Assembly: GCA_963921795.1 (NCBI GenBank)
Contig: OY997657.1
Coordinates: 2,999,316-3,063,315, forward strand
Direction of reading: 5' to 3'
Origin: Nannobrachium achirus
Lineage: Eukaryota > Chordata > Actinopteri > Myctophiformes > Myctophidae
Length of the DNA stretch: 64,000 nucleotides
Part shown: piece after piece, positions 59,833 through 64,000 of the stretch
Numbering within the stretch: the first letter of the stretch is position 1
Layout of the letters: each line of letters begins with the position of its first letter
Made by a program: the position numbers and the translations under genes
Notes under the pieces: generated by a model
The model's input: the letters and a program-made list of their open reading frames with translations, nothing else
The model's database searches: none
What the model was told of the DNA's origin: nothing

Positions 59833-62800
59833 AGGATGGAGTTGAAGGACTTCCTGACGTACTTCCAGATGCTGACGGTTTGCTGTGAGAACCCTGTCTT
59901 CATGAGCACAGAGGTCACGGAGGTCACAGAGGTCACAGAGGTCACCACCCAGTGGAAGACCCTGAGCTTCCACGGCAAGTGGATCGCCGGAACGTCTGCA
60001 GGAGGAAGCCTGGACAAACGTACGTGGACAGAACACTCACACTTAGGGGCGGCAGTGTGAAAAGTATTCACATATTTTACTCAAGTAAAAGTATCAATAC
60101 TGCAATTTAGAAATAGCCTACTCCAGGGGTCTTCAACAGGGGGTCCGCGACCCCTAGGGGGTCCGCGGAGGTACTGCAGGGGGTCCGCGAAATTACTGCA
60201 AAAAAAAAAAAAAAAAAAAAGATTTCAAATCTTTTTTTTTTTTTTTTTTTGCCATTTTTCACATTTATGTTACAAATAAATCATGATTCTATCCATTTTG
60301 AATAGCTTGAATACATGATTACTATGCAATTGACAGATTGTTGATATTATTGACATTGGTTCTCAGTTAATAAGTAGTATGTTTAGAAATTGTAGTGGTA
60401 CGGCCCACCCTGCTCGCTGTAACTTGTACATGTTTAAAATAAAAAATATGTCGTAGCCCCGACCCCCCCATCCTACGAGGTGGTAGGGGGTCCCTGCTCC
60501 ATCTCCCCATCAGTTTGGGGGTCCCCGGCCTGAAAACGTTGAAGACCCCTGGCCTACTCTGTTACAAGTAAAAGTCTGGAACTCAAAATGTACTCGAGTA
60601 AAAGTATGAAAGTGTTGGCATCAAAATGTGCTTGAAGTACCAAGAGTAAAAGTATAAAATGTTTGAAAATAGCCAATCTACAATAGCAGACAACATTGAG
60701 CTTGTAGATCAGCTATGTTATTGCTATTTGTATGACCTTCTCTGACTAAAGGGGAACACACACTGGAAAACATACGGCCCCATTATTTTCAATGAAGTAA
60801 CCCACACCGGCGGCATCAGACGCGCGCAGTCGCGGCTCTGCCGCCTCGCCTGCCTCGCCGATACGCCGCTGTTCTATTTATCCAGCGTTGCCGCGCGTTG
60901 AACATGTTCTCCCATGCTTCTCCCCACCGGGGGAAATGGATGTGCTGTGTGGCAGCGTGCCGCATCCAGTTGTGGTTACCGCGCGGCACTTCACGTGCGT
61001 CGATACCGCGACGCGACGCTGCGCAGCCGTTCGCGTCCAGTGTGTGCTCCCCTTTAGAAGTCTAAATCTACCTCTGAAGGTGGATTCTGCTTTTCAATGG
61101 GAATGGAGTGGTTTCTTGACATTTGTGAGTTTCTGCAAAAATGCGCTCCATTCTCTATAAAAAATTAGAAAGACAAAGCGGGGAAAGAGAACAAATGCAT
61201 TTGCATGAAAAGAGCAGTAAAGCCTGAAGAGTGTAAAAGTATGTTTTCTTCCAACCTCTGCAGCCTCCTTCTGGATGAATCCTCAGTACCGCCTCACAGT
61301 GGGAGGTGTGGAGGACCTGGAGGTCAAGGTTCTGCTGTCTCTCATGCAGAAACCCTCCACCCTGGGAGACGCCAGACTCAGAGCCACCGGCTTCACCGTC
61401 TTCCAGGTGGGTGCCTGGGAAAAAACAACATATAGTAACTGCATCAAAACATCTGTTTTGATTTCAGCAATCGAAGTATATTGATCAGGGATGGGCAGAG
61501 AGTGTTAGAGAGGCAGGGGCTTAAATTAAACAAAATATAATAATAATCTGTGAAAATATCAAATTAGCAGACCTATAAGATCACATTTGTGAGCTTGGGG
61601 GTCGGCTATTTCAGTATTAAAGAATACTAAAATGAAAACTATACACAGTATGATTTTAACTACTTGAAATCCAAAAATAATCCACTAAAAAAGGGATTAA
61701 AGAACTTGGGTGTGAAGGACAGAATACATGTTGAGCTAGCAGGCTACTGATACTGATCATGATAGGACCTTGATATTAAAAAAATACGTTAAGATTGTTT
61801 TCTTCTCTTTTCTTTTTCCATTAAATTCCACAGGTGCCAGCTGGGGTGAGTAACGTTTTCCATTAGGGCACCAATAAACACCCTGTATTTCCTAATTGAA
61901 AACATTAAAGGAGCTATAGTCAACTTTTTCATTGTAGGGCCGACACTTTGTTTACATCCTAGTCTATAGACTAGAATGTAAACAAAGTGTCGGTCTGACA
62001 ATGGCCAAAATGATTATTTTATCATTATTTTACGCTTTTTGTGGTCATTTTTGAATAGAAACACATGTATGAAGCTTATTTTTTTATAAAATATTTTCGA
62101 AACATTATTTTTATTTTAGCATCCGTTTTTCAAGAAAGTTGACTATAGCTCCTTTAAAACAACATAAATGTTATATATTTTCATGTTCCATAAACATGTC
62201 CTCCTTCCTCCCCCCCCCCCCGGCCGCCCGTCTGTCCGTCCGTCCGTCCAGACCCCAGCAGGACGTCTGGACGCCTCCTTCTTCCTCAGCAAGGCTCCTC
62301 TGAAGAAGTTCTTCAGCTGGGACCGGGACCTGACGGAGGTGGTCCTCCTGAAGGCAGGGGAGTACCTGGTGGTCCCCAGCTTCCTGGAGCCCAACGAGAG
62401 CGGACGCTTCTTCTTCACCATCACCAGCAGTGTGGACACCACCGTTGTGTAAGGATAGGAGCCCCCTTGTGGCCAGGGTGGATTTTGACAGTACATTTTT
62501 GATTTCTCATTTCTCATTTTTAGAGAGACTTTACACATTTCTTCCTCTCGTCATGCAGGGAATACGTGGAAGTGGAGGAAATCGTAATGAGCTCCACCAC
62601 GGTAAAGAAAATAAAACACACGCACTGAAAACTTAAACTTAAACGTAACTGTACAGCATGTAAATCTACAATTATACTGATCATATTGGTTCTGTTCAAG
62701 GTCACTCTCCCCACTGAGAAGGAAGTGGTGTTCGACATGTTCAAGAAGTACGTTGTTGAGGTGAGCAAAGTGTTTTCCTTCTTTATGTTGCTTCATCTGT

Positions 62801-63944
62801 TCTGCTCCTCAGCAACAGTGGACAAAGTACTTTCAGTACAAACACTTCTGCTCAAACATTACTCCACTACAAGTTAAAGTTGTTCAGTACTACAGTTAAA
62901 GTACTTGACTACTTGCTTTTGAAAATATGATCCAAATATTAAAAATCTGTATTGACATTTAATCAATCCAAGATTTTTCAGAAGTGGTCAAAACATATCA
63001 CTGATAGTGAAAATATCCGATCTCAAGCCGCTCTCGCACGTATTTCTATTTGACCTTTTCCCTTCCTGGAAATGTAGTGGATTCAAAAGTGCATGTGTCT
63101 TTGAAATGTAGAGGAGTGAATAATACAAATACTGACGGAAAGTACCAACACTCAAATATGTACTGAAGTACAGTACTCTAGTTAATGTACTCAGTACTCT
63201 GTCCACCACTGTCCATCATGGTCTATAATGTTGTGTTTACTGTGTCCTGTCTGTCCTGTGCTGTCATGATGGTGAGGTGGTCTATAATGTTGTGTTTACT
63301 TTGTCCTGTCTGTCCTGTTCTGTCAGGATGGTGAGGTGGTCTATAATGTTGTGTTTACTGTGTCCTGTCTGTCTCTGTCAGGATTGTGAAGTGATCATAA
63401 TGTTGTGTTTACTGTGTCCTGTCTGTCTCTGTGCTGTCAGGATGGTGAGGTGGTCGTAGACGCCAAGCAGATGATGCTGCTCCTGAACGAACACGTGGCC
63501 GCCGGTGAGTCTTTACTGCTCTGACATTATGAGTCACTGCTGTGACGTTCCACTAAAATGGAGTTTGTCGGTGCCCTGATGGAGTCTTAGTGGCTGACTT
63601 TACATTTGGTTGCATGCTGAAAATAGCCGATCTCTCACAACGCTTTTGCGTCCATAGCGCAACACCCGAACGCAACCAAACATAAAATGACTTTTAGTTC
63701 TACTGGATCTCTTCTCCACTATAGTCCCCTAACTAACAATGTCAATATATTCAATCATAGTCTAAGTCATTATAGCTTAGTTTTTATGTAGTTTTGGTCA
63801 ACAGACAGTTTTAGTTGACGAAACAACTCCTGACCATCAACAGTGCTGATACATTAGTCCTAAACTGCTCGTTGCTTCTTTTTCACAGATCTCAAAGTGA
63901 AGTTTGACTGGAACGTCTGCAAGAGCATGCTGGCCATGGTGGAC
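47183..63944 (+). CDS. Calpain-type cysteine protease, copy B (3' end outside window)
   Basis: Inverted partner of copy A. Coding exons: 47183-47392, 48212-48299, 49379-49494, 51429-51562, 51940-52132, 58329-58403, 58910-59001, 59204-59275, 59835-60019, 61264-61406, 61834-61845, 62252-62448, 62559-62601, 62701-62760, 63441-63504, 63889-63944. These give 580 codons without stops. Triad: Cys102 in GNCWFLAA, His263 in LLSCHTYIV, Asn289 in MNPWGE; the spacing is close to that of mammalian calpain-2. Order of domains: short N-terminus, PC1, PC2, C2-like beta-sandwich from ~360, EF-hand region from ~521. Differences from copy A include FDGP/FNSL in exon 8 and a 6-residue TEV expansion in exon 10. 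Subtype not assigned. Confidence 0.9.
47340..47672. repeat. Tandem copies of the exon 2 3' end and its donor (copy B)
   Basis: Four copies of the block ending GATCAGAGCCTCT/GTAAGTTA, separated by (TTA)n and TAATTATTAC. The donors after the first copy (47392) all sit in the same frame, which stays open to 47677. The last donor is GTAAATT, weaker than the others. Copy A has seven copies. Confidence 0.9.
48395..48690. repeat. Dispersed TTCAGGCCGCGACCC element in intron 3
   Basis: Same family as 35870-36265 (CAACCTTTTCAGGCCGCGAC, GTATGTTGGTTTGTTTACTG). It is truncated on the right by poly-C/poly-A. Confidence 0.65.
48780..49378. repeat. ~44-bp minisatellite at the exon 4 acceptor (copy B)
   Basis: About 12 units of GACTGTGTTATACAGTGTGT, AGGTATAGTGTAACTGTTGG, TGTGT. 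The outermost unit at 48785-48830 (CTGTACAG then GAAACCGCTGGTTTCTAACT) still closely resembles the true acceptor plus exon 4 start (49361-49395), which supports origin from the exon boundary. Confidence 0.82.
49484..50892. repeat. 1.4-kb array built on the exon 4 donor (copy B)
   Basis: Mixed units of ~25 and ~37 bp: GCACTTCAGAGTAAAGTACA CACCAT and TGGCATCTTCCACTTCAGAG TAAAGTACACACCATGC. The longer form contains the last ~18 bases of exon 4 plus its donor. About 45 to 50 donor-like CAGAGTAAAG sites are present downstream of the true donor GTAAGA at 49495. Copy A has only ~100 bp of this array. Confidence 0.9.
51550..51940. repeat. Repeats at exon 5 donor and exon 6 acceptor (copy B)
   Basis: 51550-51670 has two to three copies of GGCCTACGCTAAGTA(T/A)GAC. 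51745-51940 has three to four units of TTGTAAGGCTCTTATACCAG CTGATTGAACCGCTCT before the exon 6 acceptor. Both arrays are longer in copy A. Confidence 0.85.
52454..55476 (-). pseudogene. L2 ORF2 (endonuclease-reverse transcriptase), one frameshift
   Basis: The upstream part (55476-53368) has the APE endonuclease blocks LNIGSM, ILGESWL, GVYRPPS, GDYNLNW and SDHCPI, then RT blocks [19 protein letters not shown] and [13 protein letters not shown]. The rest is in another frame (53407-52454): [13 protein letters not shown], the catalytic YADD, and a C-terminal block to [11 protein letters not shown]. The frame changes near 53430-53445 at YLSERRR and looks like a one-base loss. Otherwise the protein appears complete, about 1000 residues. 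Young but probably inactive copy. Confidence 0.87.
55597..57036 (-). CDS. L2 ORF1 protein with SGNH esterase-like domain
   Basis: 479 codons, intact. The N-terminus has a short heptad-like stretch ([18 protein letters not shown]). The middle carries about three imperfect repeats of [18 protein letters not shown]. The C-terminal ~150 residues show SGNH-hydrolase blocks: IIGDSIIRH (Ser), HTGANDQ (Gly-Asn) and [11 protein letters not shown] (Asp-x-x-His). Esterase domains in ORF1 are known in L2/CR1-type LINEs, where they may aid RNA or membrane interaction; the role is not proven. It lies upstream of ORF2. Confidence 0.85.
   Translation of the reverse strand: MSLTVSPGCGGCFRLSQRVSELEGRISQLHQIQESETFLDHMFTVCQDTVASILNPDSPGGGVEDEDDDEVISAGPGAPIAGCELDATVPAVEEKQPRYVPVATGELDDTVPAVLPAVLPRYVPVTEAKLDDTVPAVLPAVLPRCVPVTAAKLDVTVPAVKDVLPRLDASARWDIEGAKPRLEPTSSSTPALWSRVVRPKHGKGSHRPGPHYSLPQVPLLATKNTFSALDPTVQGTPQVGPCGGSHGPSVKSRLYGSGRRNDRHNLVKGAVKRRTADHASYRSRSRSSPRPTQNNTPSEAPPAPPVPAPPVPKPPSTAIIGDSIIRHVHFVDSIVHCLPGITTARLLDKIPDILASLPSSVTKIVIHTGANDQQSEISRSSFKCLFELLGSCGKTIFISGPLPTMPHGNVRFSRLMSLHYWLQSACHHYNFCYISNFFLFWSRSSFYQPDGLHPHKRGCEMLSLNLSRTVAAHLQSSFD
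57838..58328. repeat. 20-bp array at the exon 7 acceptor, interrupted by a MITE (copy B)
   Basis: (ACTGTATCCTGTTGTTTGTG)n at 57838-58000 and again at 58279-58322. Between them lies a 278-bp element, AGTCTCGCGTAGCCAGACAA to TTTGCCAGACT (58001-58278), with short imperfect inverted ends. Copy A has an uninterrupted array, so the element is copy B specific. Confidence 0.78.
58530..58650. repeat. Dispersed AAGGACCCCC repeat in intron 7 of copy B
   Basis: Reverse complement of the 10310-10410 block of copy A; shared by both arms and hence older than the duplication. Confidence 0.65.
59008..59123. repeat. (CA)n microsatellite after exon 8 donor
   Basis: Starts 6 bases after the exon 8 donor (59001). 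The copy A equivalent is a (GCGT)/(GT) run at 9978-10042. Confidence 0.9.
59282..59700 (-). repeat. Dispersed repeat, CCTAATCGGGAG family, in intron 9 of copy B
   Basis: Inverse of 8913-9310 of copy A; ends TATCTCCCGATTAGGGAG. Confidence 0.75.
59747..59834. repeat. (GT)n microsatellite forming the exon 10 acceptor tract
   Basis: About 40 GT units run into GTGTCAG at the exon 10 acceptor (59834). Copy A has instead a short GACAGACAGACA motif (CTGTCTGTCTG on the coding strand). Confidence 0.9.
60120..60555. repeat. Dispersed GGTCTTCAACAGGGGGTCC element, copy B
   Basis: Inverted ends GGGGTCTTCAACAGGGGGTC and AAAACGTTGAAGACCCCTGG. It contains A and T homopolymers. It splits an ACTTTTACTC-family repeat whose halves lie at 60060-60119 and 60556-60660. 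Confidence 0.75.
60746..61057. mobile_element. 312-bp MITE, copy B only
   Basis: CTAAAGGGGAACACACACTG at the left end pairs with CAGTGTGTGCTCCCCTTTAG at the right end. The G+C- and CpG-rich interior contrasts with the surrounding intron. In copy A (about 7805-7825) the flanks are joined without it. Confidence 0.82.
61905..62157. mobile_element. 253-bp MITE with TTAAAGGAGCTATAG ends, copy B only
   Basis: Same family as 38331-38592, in reverse orientation. In copy A the site reads GAAAACATTGAAACAAC on the coding strand (about 6795-6810), so insertion postdates the duplication. It lies in intron 12. Confidence 0.87.
63225..63455. repeat. ~58-bp minisatellite built on the exon 16 acceptor (copy B)
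   Basis: About four units of CTGTCAGGATGGTGAGGTGG, TCTATAATGTTGTGTTTACT, GTGTCCTGTCTGTC. The last unit is the functional boundary at 63441. Confidence 0.88.
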
Positions 63945-64000
63945 GTATCCTTCAGTGCTATGCGTACATGTGTTTTAAACAAGGCAAAGCTGAACAGCTG

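Larger units (their letters stand above)
58329..60019 (+). other. Copy B PC2 exons (7-10)
   Basis: Exon 7 (75 nt) holds His263, exon 8 (92 nt) Asn289 and Trp291, exon 9 (72 nt) [20 protein letters not shown], exon 10 (185 nt) [20 protein letters not shown] followed by four TEV repeats and [13 protein letters not shown]. Exon 8 is followed by (CA)n; exon 10 is preceded by (GT)n. Confidence 0.88.
61264..63944 (+). other. Copy B beta-sandwich and EF-hand exons (11-17)
   Basis: Exon sizes 143, 12, 197, 43, 60, 64 and 56 nt are the same as in copy A. Exon 15 ends KKYVVE against KKYVVK in A. The window stops in intron 17, so the remaining EF-hand exons and any second module of copy B are not visible. 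Confidence 0.87.

Overview
The window looks like teleost fish nuclear DNA. It has split genes with GT-AG introns, an L2-clade LINE, an RTE/Rex3-like LINE fragment ending in GATG repeats, a tRNA-derived SINE, many short foldback (MITE-like) elements, long GT, GA and TC microsatellites and abundant minisatellites. I cannot name the species.

The only cellular genes I can support are two nearly identical classical-type calpains (Ca-dependent cysteine proteases) arranged head to head as a large inverted duplication. Copy A runs on the minus strand from a promoter near 18130 to beyond the left edge (22 exons visible). Copy B runs on the plus strand from a promoter near 46285 to beyond the right edge (17 exons visible). 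Intron positions and phases match exon by exon. I counted about 13 amino-acid differences over roughly 574 shared residues, plus one 6-residue indel. Both copies keep the Cys/His/Asn protease triad. Copy A shows that the EF-hand region is followed, in frame, by the start of a second EF-hand module.

Region by region: 1-18.1 kb is copy A with its introns. 18.1-20 kb is its upstream flank, which still pairs with 45.0-46.2 kb. 20.9-29.5 kb is a complete LTR element with identical 403-bp LTRs and no recognisable genes. 29.5-45 kb is a repeat-rich spacer (163-bp, 45-bp, 21-bp and 30-bp arrays, foldbacks, SINE, LINE relics, one unclassified coding relic). 46.2-64 kb is copy B, whose intron 6 holds an L2 LINE nested in an RTE-like fragment that is absent from copy A.

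The most unusual pattern is that many minisatellites inside the calpains sit on exon-intron boundaries and have copied the splice site plus the adjoining exon end. This is clear at the exon 2, 4, 5 and 20 donors and the exon 16 acceptor, and probable at the exon 4 and 6 acceptors. Copy numbers differ between the two arms. In exon 2 the extra donors are all in frame. Coordinates of exons were read by eye from splice sites, frame and family similarity; nothing was aligned by software.
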